Positions 1-10,597 of a DNA stretch of 64,000 nt are shown in pieces. The position numbers and the translations under genes were made by a program. The stretch is taken from contig NC_091967.1 in assembly GCF_036711975.1 (NCBI RefSeq), positions 8,804,001 to 8,868,000 of the forward strand, written 5' to 3'. The notes below the pieces were generated by a model. It made no database searches. It saw only the letters and a program-made list of their open reading frames with translations, and was not told where the DNA came from. The stretch's first letter is position 1; each line of letters opens with the position of its first letter. Origin of the DNA: Onthophagus taurus. Its lineage: Eukaryota > Arthropoda > Insecta > Coleoptera > Scarabaeidae.

Positions 1-595
1 AGTTGCAAATCATTCGTTGTACTTTGTAGTTTTAAACTATTTTATGAGGTGTCTTTTTTGGAAGAACGATTACAATAGATGTTTATATTTATTTATTTAT
101 TAACCTTTGGATTAATGCAAGATAACTGTTTCTAAGATAAAAATAATGAAAATTTTATGTTAATGTTAATACAATTTTAAAGATTTAAAAAATATATTGA
201 TTTTGAAATAAGAAAACCTTGAAAGCAATTCATTGGTAATCTTATTTTTCACTGATATTGTACGCTCACAATTTATATTAAAAATTAAATCAATTAAAGG
301 GATCAATTTTTTGTTCATCTATTTTATTATGGTTTTATTTTGAACGGAGTTTGCTGATAAAGAGATTATCATAAATATACCGTAAAAAATTACCAAACAA
401 ACAAAAATTTTTAATTAAAAGAAAACTGAAAGGTTAATTTGAAAGTATTATAATACAATTGATGTGCATTTTTGAATATGACATTGCTAAAATCACGCTG
501 TCTTTAAAAATGCACGTCTTATGATTCGAAGTTTTATTAGAAGGATCATTTTCACTAAAGAAAGTAGTCATAAATAACATTTTATTCCCGTTAGA
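1..595. other. AT-rich region upstream of the reductase gene
   Basis: No open frame or recognisable repeat was seen here. The stretch is very AT-rich and must contain the 5' flank and probably the promoter of the reductase gene that starts at 596. No clear TATA box or initiator could be assigned. Confidence 0.4.
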
Positions 596-3500
596 ATGTC
601 GGGAATTCGTGATTTTTATAAAAACCGTTCGATTTTAATCACCGGTGGGACGGGATTTATGGGAAAAGTTTTAATAGAAAAGATATTAACACTTTCGTGA
701 CCGATCACGTATTTTTACGTTTTTATATTGTCATCAGTGAGGAGCCGCTCACGTATTTTTACGTTTTTATATTGTCTATAGCCAGGCGCCGCTCACGTAT
801 TTTTACGTTTATATGACATTACTTGCGGCTCCTGGCGTAACAATACGTAGCGAAGATGCCGGCCATTGGCGTTATCCTAATTGTATGTTGAGCGGACGCG
901 AAAGTGTTAACATCCATACCGGATGTAGGTACAATCTTCGTATTGGTTCGACCAAAAAAGGGGCTCAGTCCCCAAGAAAGGATCGAAGCTATGTTAAAAA
1001 AAGAAGTAAGTTCAATTCATTATGATATTTTTTAGCGAAATAGTATTATATTTTAGCCATTCACTTTTAATGATATCGCCCCAAACCAATTTAAAAAAAT
1101 TATAGCAATAGAAGCCGATACAAGTGTTGAAAATCTTCGTTTAAACAACACCGATAGAGAAACAATAAAAAACCAAGTATCGGTTGTAATGCATTTCGCA
1201 GCTTCTATTCGATTTGATTTGCCGCTACTTGAAGCGATGAAACAAAACGTTTTGAGTCTGTTTAATATTTTAAATTTGTGTAAAGAAATAAAAAATATAG
1301 TTTCCATTATTCACCTTTCAACTACTTTTTGTAATATCGATGTGGAATGCATGGAAGAAAAAGTTTACGACTTTGATAATGTCGATTCGCCGTTGGAAAC
1401 TGTAAAAATTGTAAAAATGTTTAGTGAAAAGTTTAAAAACGATGAGGTTTTATTAAAAAAAATTGAAAAAAGTTTTATTAAACCACATCCAAATACCTAT
1501 ACTTATACAAAACGATTAGCCGAAATTGTTGCTAGAGATATGGGAAATGATTTGCCAATTATTATTGCAAGACCATCAATAGGTATGTATAGAAATATGG
1601 GTTGAAAAATGATTTTTTTTTAAATTGTCTTTATTAGTAACAAAATGTATATTTTGTATAGCTATTTAACTATATGCCTAAACTTAAGCAAAATGTACAA
1701 TACCTCACCATGAGTCAAACCTTATTATCGCTGAAAAATTGTATGAAGAGTTGTGTTTTATACAGGTATTACAGATTTTTTGTATTATTCTTGCTACATC
1801 TATTTAGGGTGTTGTTTCTACCAACAGTACTTTTAAACTTTAAAAAAATAGTAACCCAATCCAACCCATGATATTGTTTCTGCTGTTAATACTTTGCTTC
1901 TGAGTATAATACGTTGTTTTGAAACAAATACTTTGTTTCTACCAATATCATTTTAGGTCTGAATATAATAATATGCTTCTGAGTGTGATGATTTTTTCTG
2001 CTAATGACCAATATATTGTTTCTGCGCCAAATAATTCATAATATTGCGCTTCGAAATAATCTTTTCTTTGTATGAAATTGTTTCTGCCAATAATATCTTG
2101 CTTTTGATCATACTCATCTTGTTTTGGCAAAGGTATTTTGTTTCTATCAGTAATATTTTGCGCCTGCCTATAATATTAAGCTTCTATGCGCAATTTTCCC
2201 TTTGATGACTTATTGTTTCTGCCAATACTTTGCTTTTAAACATGACATTTTGCTTTTACATTAAATACTTTCTATTGCATCTGCTGAAAATATTGTTTAT
2301 GATCATAATACTTTATTTCTAAAAATAATTTTTTGTTTTGCCTAAGATTAGTCGCACTTCAGGGTGTATCTTATCGTTATTTTATCAACCAACATTTAAT
2401 GAAGATCTAAAGAGATAACAACAAATATACAGTATGAACCTATAACTTCCAAATTTTTGCGTTCTTTGCCTATCAGGTTCTAAACCTATCTATACAAGTA
2501 GTAATCGGTCCTGACAACATAAGCATAATACAAACTCTTCAGTGCATTTGTAATTTTTTATATTCTTGTCCAACAATTTTCAGGTTTTCCCTGAGAACAT
2601 AGTCTTACTATAACCGCCATAAGATAACCAGGCATTGTACTCATTCATGGACTACCTTTTTGTTCTTAGTCTTCATCTGCCAGAAATAAAATGAAAAATC
2701 TTGGCGAACTGAATCAATTTAATCAGTTTCCATACAATATCTGCAATGATCATCTGCATCTCTACATTGGAATTTTCTCCAATGAGTTATTAGCTAATAT
2801 ATAAGGCTTATTATTAACACCTAAATAACAAAAAAGAAGAACGTTAAAGTGTTTTTTTACTTTCTAGTTCTTCCGTCTTATAAATTACCAACTCCAGGTT
2901 GGGTAGATAATTTAAACGGCCCAATGGGAATCTTAACTGCTGCCGGTAAAGGTGTTTTAAGGGTTTTATATGCAAATGTGGACACATATCCGCAATTAAT
3001 TCCCGTTGATGTTGCAATAAATGGAACGTTAGCAATCGGTTGGTTAAGAGCGAAACAAAAATTTGAAGAAACACCCGTTTATAACATAACACAAGGGGAT
3101 TTGTACAAAATTACTTGGAGGGAAATATCTGAAAAAGCACGAGTTTTAGCCATTAAATATCCTTATAAAAGATTTTTATGGTACCCAAGTGGATTTGCAA
3201 CGTCCAGTTTTTGGTTATACACGATTCTAAGTTTCTTTTTGCACACAATACCGGCATATTTTGTTGATTTTTTGTTAGTTATGTTTTTCCAAAAACCTTT
3301 GTAAGTTAAAAAATGATTTTTCATGAATTCACAACTTTCAACAAAGAGGTTAAATTTTAGTTTGGTTAATATTCAACAAAGATTAAGTTTGGGTATGGAC
3401 CTGATTGCCTATTTTACATTCAAAAATTTTAAATTTCTCAATGAAAAAGTACAAAAATTACACCTGGTTTTATCGGAGGAGGAACAGGATATTTTCTATA

Positions 3501-3763
3501 TGTCAAATAAAGAATACAACATAGATGAGTATATAACAAAATGCTTTTTTGGATCAAGAAAATATAGCTTAAAAAATGAAGATACAAACGACTTATTAAA
3601 ATCACGAATTATTCTTAACATGTAAGTTAATTAAAATTAATTTAAAAAAAAACATTAAAATTTTCTTATTTCCAGATGTTATATCATTGATATATGTATT
3701 AAGATATTTTTCGTATACATAGGGTTTAAATTAATACAAACATTGCTTTCAGGTTATAAATAA
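596..3763 (+). CDS. Fatty acyl-CoA reductase (FAR), exon 1 split by a MITE
   Basis: FARs reduce fatty acyl-CoA to fatty alcohol with NADPH, for cuticular waxes or pheromones, at ER or peroxisome membranes. Coding exons: 596-689 plus 911-1005 (one exon interrupted by an insertion), 1057-1582, 2868-3300, 3361-3621 and 3676-3763. With the insertion removed the sum is 1497 bp, giving 498 residues, the normal FAR length. Visible motifs: the nucleotide-binding TGGTGFMG near residue 16, the conserved [19 protein letters not shown] stretch, the catalytic YTYTK (YxxxK, Y211/K215) followed by RPSI, the [11 protein letters not shown] motif after it, and a C-terminal FAR_C region with a hydrophobic segment near residues 350-378. 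As assembled, the insertion puts a TGA in frame ten bases into the element, so this haplotype should not make full-length protein unless the element is spliced out or absent in other alleles. All later exons are intact, so the break is young. Which FAR paralogue this is cannot be told. Confidence 0.93.
686..910. mobile_element. piggyBac-like MITE with TTAA target duplication
   Basis: The element (690-906, 217 bp) lies between two TTAA copies (686-689 and 907-910). Its ends are inverted repeats starting CACTTTCG and ending CGAAAGTG; the similarity extends about 16-18 bp with mismatches. Inside are three tandem units of about 45 bp sharing CACGTATTTTTACG. TTAA duplication is the hallmark of piggyBac-type transposition. 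There is no coding capacity, so it is non-autonomous. It sits inside exon 1 of the reductase gene. Confidence 0.85.
1867..2345. repeat. Degenerate about 20 bp repeat in reductase intron 2
   Basis: Intron 2 (1583-2867) holds many diverged copies of a short unit like ATACTTTGCTTCTG followed by an AT-rich spacer. The pattern resembles the minisatellite at 62.6-63.5 kb (TATCTAGTCTTCTGCAAGCA type). The rest of the intron shows nothing recognisable. Confidence 0.55.
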
Positions 3764-3940
3764 CTGTATTTTCAAGGAAATTAAATACAATCAAAATAAA
3801 CATTTAATAAAAATTCTTACCAACTATGAGATGTTGTCTTAATTTTACTATTTCTATTAGAACAAATTAAATTGTGGAATAAAAAAAAATCTTTTAAAGA
3901 ATACATTATACAATCTAAAAATCTCTTTTTATCATTTTTT

Positions 3941-4792
3941 TTATGCCTCTGATTCACCAGTTGTGCCATCATCTTCTAAAATTGGAACAATCAAATTATC
4001 CTTAGACATCAAATTATATTTTGTAACAAAATAAGTAAACCTCCTACATAAACATGTATCGTTCTCAAACAAATCAAATATCAGTCTATGATGATAATAA
4101 GCATGGGAGAAGATTCGATAAACTCTTCGACAAACTGATCCCAATTTCGCAACGGATGACTCTTTAATACTCACACGGCTTGGAAAATACTTGTTGCTGT
4201 TTAAAAGACATGCAGCACCATCTAATGTATGTCTGGTGTAATCAATAGCTGGACACTCTTTTGGAGTTTTATGAGCAGCACATAAAAATATCCATTGTTC
4301 AGTGGCTGTCATTTGGGTGCAAGTTTCTGGATGACATTCACCTTGTAATCTTACTGCGAGACCATTTAACTCCATGCAAAACTGGCGGAGATGTTCGTAC
4401 TTCCAAACACCTTCATCTTGAGCATCGGGCATTTTTAAAATTAATTCTATGTTTGAGGGATCACGTTTTATTATTTGTTGAATGTATTGTTGTACAGCTA
4501 GTGTACTATCCATTTCTTCAAACGCTTCATCAGGCCAACGACAAAAATCCTAAATAAAACAAAAAAAATTTTTTGAGGTTACATTTTTATTTGACAGTTC
4601 AATTTAGTTGCAAAAATTTAATTTATTTTTTTATGATTTGTATTAACTTAAATAATGATTTAAAAAAACATAAATAATTAGATGATTACTTCACTTAAAA
4701 AAAAAAACTCAATAATTTAATAATAAAATTACCTTGGCTTTAGTTCCTGGTCTATTTCTTCTTAAAATCATACATCCATCTGCCATCTTCAT
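3941..4792 (-). CDS. Mob4: MOB kinase activator-like 4 (Mob4/phocein)
   Basis: Mob4 is a subunit of the STRIPAK phosphatase-kinase complex, acting in Hippo signalling, cytoskeleton and vesicle traffic. Two coding exons: 4733-4792 (20 residues, starting [20 protein letters not shown]) and 3941-4549. Together they give 222 residues, close to the 225 of the human protein. Signature stretches include [48 protein letters not shown] and the C-terminal ESEA. The zinc ligands of the MOB fold are visible as C92 and C97 (ECHPETC) and H169 and H174 (FSHAYYHH). The gene is divergent from the Dullard gene, with 524 bp between the two start codons. The start was chosen because it gives the conserved N-terminal RRNRPGTKA. 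Nothing is broken. Confidence 0.97.
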
Positions 4793-5316
4793 CTTTAAAC
4801 GGTCTTAAAAGCGAAATTACTTATTTTAAGAGAGAAAGTGATCTCGACACGAAGACAACAAGAAGCATCAACAGGAAATTTTTAATCTTAATACAAATGA
4901 CATTGACATTTGACAAGCCAAGTCTTAGAAATATTTTTGATTTTCCACAAGCAATAAAAAAGGGATAATTAATATTAATTATAAATAATAATAGATAATA
5001 ATGAGGGGTTTGCTGAATATTTACTAAAACATAAATAAATAAAACAAATTTAAGGTAATATTTGGATTATTATGGTTATTTAATTTTTTTTTAGATTGGT
5101 ACACTTGACTGTCAAAAATGTGGATGGATCGATTTAGGAATGGCGGTTTGTGTACGGAAGATCACTGAGATGCTAAAAATGTGATGTAAGCAAATTTCAA
5201 GTTGTGTCGGTTGTTGGTTGTGCGTCCCGTGGATCAAAAATATAAAATCATTAACGAAAAAAAAGTATCAATATAAAATAGTGCGTATCGAAAGAAATAA
5301 ATCGCGCGCCGTGCAA
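4793..5316. promoter_or_regulatory. Divergent promoter region of Mob4 and Dullard
   Basis: The 524 bp between the start codons of two divergent genes must hold both promoters and 5' UTRs. It contains a TGACATTGACATTTGACA cluster at about 4897-4914, related to motifs found near other gene starts in this window. No TATA box was clear on either side, as is usual for housekeeping promoters. Confidence 0.6.
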
Positions 5317-8300
5317 ATGTTGAAGCAACTGCAGATCGGCTTACGAGGCTTCTTACTGCTCGCTTCCAAGGTTTGGAGTTGTTTATGTTATGTGATAAAG
5401 AAGCAGGGAAGAGCTGTAAGTTGCCCTCCCCCAAAAAAGGGGGTATTTGACAACCAAAATTTTTTATAATCACGACCCAACAATTTTTTTTTATTCATAA
5501 TTTTTAAAAAAATTATTTCCAACCTGTAATTGTACTTTGATTAAGAAATAGAAGAGATTAGATATTTGTTATATACGGGATAGATTAGATAATTACTTGT
5601 ATTTTTTTGTTTTAGATAAGGAGAATTTGAAATGTTTTATGTAGATTTCTAACTTAAGATCCCATTTATCTTATCGGTGTTTATTATTTCGGGACTAAAC
5701 AAGCTTGTTTACATTCTCCATGTTAAGATGTATAAAAGGAGGAAATTAAAATTTCTTTTATTATTTACTTATGCGATTTAATAATAAAGTGAGGTTATGT
5801 TTTTTATTATTTATTTTTCAGATTATCCAACATCAATCTGTAAAATATGATATATTTCCATTATCACCTTTATCAAAACACAGACTTAGTAAGTAATAAG
5901 AATAAAGTTGAAGCTTTTATGACATTTTTTTTTCTAAATAGGTATAGTAAAACGAAAAGTTCTAGTATTGGATCTAGACGAAACGTTAATACACTCGTTC
6001 CATGACGGTGTGGTCCGACAGACTGTAAGGCCGGGAACACCGGCGGATTTTGTGCTGCGAGTGGTAATCGATCGGCATCCAGTGCGTTTTTTCGTTCATA
6101 AAAGGCCGCACGTCGATTTCTTTCTTGATATCGTCTCGCAGTGGTACGAATTGGTCGTTTTCACTGCGAGTATGGAGATTTATGGTGCAGCCGTTGCGGA
6201 TCGATTGGATGCCGGACGTGGTATATTACTACGAAGGTTTTATCGGCAACATTGTACTCCTGATCTGGGATCTTATACCAAGGACCTAAGCGCTATCTGT
6301 AACGATCTCTCCAGTGTATTCATATTGGATAATAGTCCTGGAGCCTATAGAGCTTATCCAGGTAAATAGTAAATCAAAAAAATGTTAAAATGAAGTTGTA
6401 TCAATTTTTTATATCAACAAATAGTGGCTCCAAGCCAAACTTGGACACTAAAGTAGTAATACATACTTTCTTATTAAAAAATATTTAAACTAAAACAGCA
6501 AGGGTAAAAAAGTAAATTGATTTTCAGTAACTTATTAATTGCATATTCAAAAAACAAACACAAAATACAAAAATTTATTTACTATAATATAAAAATAAAC
6601 GAAAACAGTACAAAAACTATGCATAAGCCAAACACGGACAGTAAACAAAATTTAGAAAACGTATTTATATTTTTAATAACTAATATTTAGTATGGAGCTC
6701 ATATTTAGAAGCGGGGATGATTGGAGGAAAAGTGGGCCTCAATTAAAGAGAGGAGCCATAGCCTGGTACACCAATGCTTCAAAGACAGTTAGATGTGTCT
6801 TTGAAGTAGCCACATTACACTGCCCTTCATTGACCTATACAAATTGCGACGCTAGAGTGAGAAACTCTAGTTGTGAAAAGAGATACAAGACATTACAATT
6901 TAAATGTCCATCCTGACAATAATAAACCAGCGTTCAAGGTCATAAAAAATGGCAGCCCTACATCAAAGGTGCTGACACGAAGCGACTCATCTTGTTTACT
7001 CTTTAATCTTTGGTACTCTTTTAACCACATTTGTTTGTCACGGACATATACAGTAATCCCCATTCCGTCCTCGATCGTCCAATGTTTGTAAACTCTGGCA
7101 TGTTTATGCTTACATACGTGAAAATATTATTCATTAGTTCGTGTATTAACTTCTAACAAATTCAGGTTTTATACGTGATTAAGCGATGGTATTTTCACCT
7201 ACATACACTGTGTTAATTAATTATCGTACCCGACGTCATCCTTGCAAGTATGCAACCAATATCACAGTATTGGTATTGCTATACGTGACTTGCGTATTTG
7301 GTTCCATACTTGAAATGATGATGTCGGGTACGATAATTAATTAATACACTGTATGTAAATCTTCAATAGCTATTTGACAGATCTGTCAGATTTTTAACCC
7401 TGTTAAACTCCGCAAAATGGGAGGCTCTGCGGTTTTTCTATGCATCACTGTTCCTCGTAAACGAAATGATTTTACCCAACGTGAAATGGTGTTCGTCTCG
7501 AAAAATAAAATTGGCTACGAAACTCACACTGAACCTCAACGAGATTCGACTAAATCCTGAATACTATTTAAAAAATAAAACGAAAAAACTTCTTAACTTG
7601 CTATATTTACATACCTTGCCATTATACAGCATAACGTGCTTTTTTGCTGTCGCCATTTTGATCGTTTTGCTGTACACGTTTAACACCGCATTATATCGCC
7701 TTCAGCTTTATACATGCTTTCAATTGCCCCCTTTTTGATGATCTTCAGTTTACAATATTAGTCTTCTATTGACATTGTCACTGAGGATGGGGCTAGCCCC
7801 GAAACTAGTTTGACTACAAATTTATTAAATATAGCAAGTTAAGAAGTTTTTTCGTTTTATTTTTTAAATAATTCACTTGCAACATGGATCTACACTCTAA
7901 ATTGAATACTATTTGTTTTAAAAACGTCCGTCCGTTCTGCCCCACCCTGTATAAGAGCCAAGAACGTACTTTGTACGCCTTGTATTTTAGATCGTTGTCT
8001 TGGAAGAATTTTGGTTCATTATTCCCTCGATGAAATGCAAGCATCCTGGTCCAGGTGCTGAAAATTACCCTCACATCATCACATATCCGCCACCATGTTG
8101 CACAGTGGTTCTTAAATTTTTTTTTTTTTTTGCCATCTGACCCAAAAATATTGTATTTACTTTCATCAGTAAATAGAACGGTTTTTCAAAAGAAAAATTT
8201 TTATTTTCGTGCTCTTTCGCAAATATTAATCTGATGTTTTGATTCTTTTTACTGATTAACGTCTAGACATTTCGAATAAAAACCTAGATTTTCGCGCGAA

Positions 8301-8762
8301 TAATATAAAAAAGTCAATTAGGGAATTCCCCTTGTCTACTGTTAAAGCGTCTACATGAAATTGTTTATAATTTTTACTTATGACTGCCTTAATTTAGTTT
8401 TTGTACTGTTTTCGTTGATTTTTATATTTTTTTATTAAATTTTTGTTTTTTGAAAATGTAATTAATAAATTACTGAAAATCAATTTACTTTTTTTCCTAG
8501 CTGTTTTAGTTTAAATATTTTTTAGTAAGAAAGCATTTTTGCTCTACTGTTCGAGTTTGGCTTGAAGCCACTGTACATACTTCATTATAATTTATTTTAT
8601 TTTTCTTTTTAATTAGATAATGCAATACCAATAAAATCATGGTTTTCGGATCCATCGGACGTGGCGTTATTAAATCTGTTGCCGGTGTTAGACGCCTTAC
8701 GTTTTACAGCGGATGTGCGGTCCGTGCTGTCGCGGAATCTTCACCTGCACAGACTCTGGTAG
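5317..8762 (+). CDS. CTDNEP1: CTD nuclear envelope phosphatase 1 (Dullard)
   Basis: A membrane-anchored serine/threonine phosphatase of the HAD/FCP1 type. It acts on lipin at the nuclear envelope/ER and dampens BMP signalling. Four coding exons: 5317-5415, 5822-5888, 5942-6361 and 8617-8762, giving 243 residues (human 244). Exon 1 encodes the membrane anchor (hydrophobic residues about 11-27). Exon 3 carries the catalytic DLDET motif, with D66 as nucleophile and D68, followed by [25 protein letters not shown] and [11 protein letters not shown]. The end, [10 protein letters not shown] then TAG, matches the family C-terminus. The 2.25 kb third intron carries a decayed Tc1-type transposon. An upstream ATG at 5218 opens a frame in the 5' leader, but 5317 gives the conserved N-terminus. 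Confidence 0.96.
6692..6916 (+). pseudogene. Possible RNase H fragment of a non-LTR retrotransposon
   Basis: The frame contains [12 protein letters not shown], which resembles the WYTDGSKT active-site block of retrotransposon RNase H but with the first catalytic Asp changed to Asn and Gly to Ala. No further domain can be followed. It lies inside the Tc1-type element, so it would be a nested fragment. Confidence 0.4.
7200..7360. repeat. Foldback hairpin, arms about 65 bp
   Basis: The left arm TACATACACTGTGTTAATTA (7200 onward) and the right arm ending TAATTAATACACTGTATGTA (to 7357) are near-perfect inverted copies. Both include TTATCGTACCCGAC and continue with mismatches through CAAGTATG. This is a small MITE-like palindrome nested in the Tc1-type element. 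Confidence 0.75.
7566..7871 (+). mobile_element. Foldback element with hammerhead-like core (copy A)
   Basis: Two 44 bp arms, 7566-7609 and 7826-7869, are exact inverted copies. Just before the right arm lies a hammerhead-ribozyme-like core (7781-7809). A second copy with the same layout, on the other strand, lies at 25593-25853. Inverted terminal arms next to a hammerhead motif recall Penelope-like elements and their non-autonomous derivatives; this assignment is an inference. No reverse transcriptase is present. Confidence 0.6.
7781..7809 (+). ncRNA. Hammerhead ribozyme-like core
   Basis: The sequence reads CTGAGGA (fits CUGANGA), then T, a GGGG-CTAG-CCCC hairpin as stem II, then GAAAC. 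The following ACTAGT (7804-7809) is a perfect palindrome that could form stem III between two copies, as in dimer-dependent short-stem-III hammerheads. The expected cleavage-site base after ACTAGT is T here, which is less favourable than C. Activity is not shown. Confidence 0.5.
7890..8290 (-). pseudogene. Tc1-like transposase fragment
   Basis: On the minus strand, about 8205-8135 encodes a DDE-family block reading [17 protein letters not shown], including the first catalytic Asp region. The stretch before it reads RLIFAKEH. Further on, about 8030-7960, [19 protein letters not shown] matches the QQDNDPKHTA block with the second Asp. Frames shift between blocks and the N-terminal DNA-binding part is missing, so it is dead. 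Confidence 0.75.
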
Positions 8763-9090
8763 TAGAGACAGGTTAGTTATTGGCCCTTGGAACCCAATTG
8801 TAATCGGCATTTTTTTTCTCTTGTTTCCATTTGTGCATTACAACAGCCAGACGGTAAAGGATACCGGTACGGTAAACGGCCACCATGATGCCGGTAATGC
8901 TACTGTAGCGTTGAAAGTGGGCCTAGGCGGTGGTGTTGGTGGTATTGGTTGCGTTGTTGTTGGCCCCTCCGTTTGTGAGGGAAATGTTAACGCCGTCGCG
9001 ATTAAGAACTGCGATGAGGAGGTTAATCACTATAACGGCCTAAAGGGTCTTAAATGTGATTGAATTAAAGAGAAAAAACAATAAATGAAA
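8763..9090 (+). other. 3' UTR of Dullard with poly(A) signal
   Basis: This follows the Dullard stop codon directly. It is GC-richer than its surroundings up to about 9060 and has an AATAAA at 9080-9085. An open frame runs from inside the last coding exon (8713) to 9063 in another frame; it is Gly/Val-rich from about 8900 and resembles no family known to me, so untranslated sequence is the simpler reading. Confidence 0.55.
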
Positions 9091-10597
9091 ATGAACTCAG
9101 AAAAAAAAACGTTTTCAAATGAATTTTTATAACGCCGTTTAGCAAAAAGTAACTAAATAGTAAGATAAAACGTAAAATTGGTGCTCAGTATCGTTTCGTA
9201 TGTGTCTACAAATAGAAATTCATGTTAAGTTTTAATAAAATAAAGTCAAATTTGCAAAGGATTAAAAAATAAGCGTAAATCTCAATAATATTATTGACTA
9301 AAAAAAAATGTTGTTAGGTTTGCAAGGGATTGAAAATTTATGAATTATCTATTCAATATTTGATTTTCACACTAAAAACTAATTTATTTATAAAAATTTT
9401 AGCGTGACATAAAATTTATATTATCGAAAATTTGATTTTGTGTCTGAAAAGAAATTCCTGTTTACAACTAAGGTGCATATTTAAAATAGAATTGCTGTTT
9501 CAAAACTTGGCAAAGGTTTATATCCAATTTAATTTTTTTATCATTGTTTTTGGCTGAAAATCATTATTGAATTAAGCAATACATATAAACTAAACGAAAG
9601 CCGTATTTTTATTTGTGTATTTTTAAAACATTTCTCATCCATAAAATATCTATTTTTCATGTATAGCGTTGATTGTAATACGACGACAGTAAATAAAACT
9701 GTGTGAAGCAGTACTACTGTCTTCGGAATAAGCGATCAAAAGGTATTTGTGTACGCCGCATAACCCCTCTTAAAAATAATACACCTAAAACTCATTCGTA
9801 TTTTATTGCAGAAAAAAATTGGAACATGACGAGGATGAAGAAGAGACCTGTTTTTTTTGCCTCGGCAAAACCATTTTTTAAGAACACTTTTTATTACGTA
9901 CCTGTGTGAAAGAAGCAATCGAACGAACGTTAATGATGGTGATGAAGAAAATGTTATAAAGTTCTTGTTGTTTGTTGTTTGCGGAACATGATAATACGAA
10001 AAGTGTGTTTAGAATGAACACTTTTTCTTTTTTGTTTTATTTTTTTTTTACTGTTAAACGCGACACGAACGAACGACCGACTCGAAACGTAAAAAAAACG
10101 GAACCCAACGTCGATTGTGATCTCTTGTTGCTTGTAAATAATTACAATATACAGAAATAATAAAGAAAAACTGTACAATAAGATATTGAAGAATAATCTT
10201 TACTTTTACATGTATTTATGGACCTTTATTCTTTTCACATATCCTTCATATCCTTATTACTAAGATAGATGGAAAGTCTTCAAACTTTTGTTTGGAAGAA
10301 ATATAGAACACAAATAGAATCTGGGCATTATACCAGCAAATATTACTTAAAATGGATTAAGTTGTATCACAGAAATCAAGTTTGTGTTAAATTGATACAT
10401 TTTTTTGAGACGTTTTATATATTCTGAGAATATTGCTGCAGATGAAAGTGAACACAAATAAAGCAAAACAATAAACACGAACAAGAAAGTGAATATATAT
10501 AATGACAGGAAATGTGTGTTCCACAAGAAGTTCCTTCGCAAATTAAAATAGAAATTACCTTACATAACATGCATTATATAAACCAAAAAAGATGTTG
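9091..10597. other. Intergenic, nothing recognised
   Basis: AT-rich DNA. Short frames at 9703-9909 and on the minus strand show no family resemblance. An AATAAA near 10157 could mark an alternative transcript end of Dullard, but nothing supports this directly. Confidence 0.4.

Larger units (their letters stand above)
6422..8573 (-). mobile_element. Decayed Tc1/mariner-type transposon with long inverted ends
   Basis: The left end (about 6422-6620) reads AGTGGCTCCAAGCCAAAC and onward. It is the reverse complement, at roughly 80% by eye, of the right end (about 8395-8573, ending GTTTGGCTTGAAGCCACTG). The right end is followed by TA, the usual Tc1 target. Between them lie a minus-strand transposase fragment (about 7890-8290) and several later insertions. 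The whole element lies in Dullard intron 3. Confidence 0.75.

Noticed and set aside
813-1025. Open frame of 70 codons across the TTAA element
   Set aside because: It runs through the MITE and reads the reductase exon in the wrong frame.
9703-10178. Short frames on both strands between Dullard and the minisatellite
   Set aside because: No conserved domain, no splice context, and composition like the surrounding AT-rich DNA.
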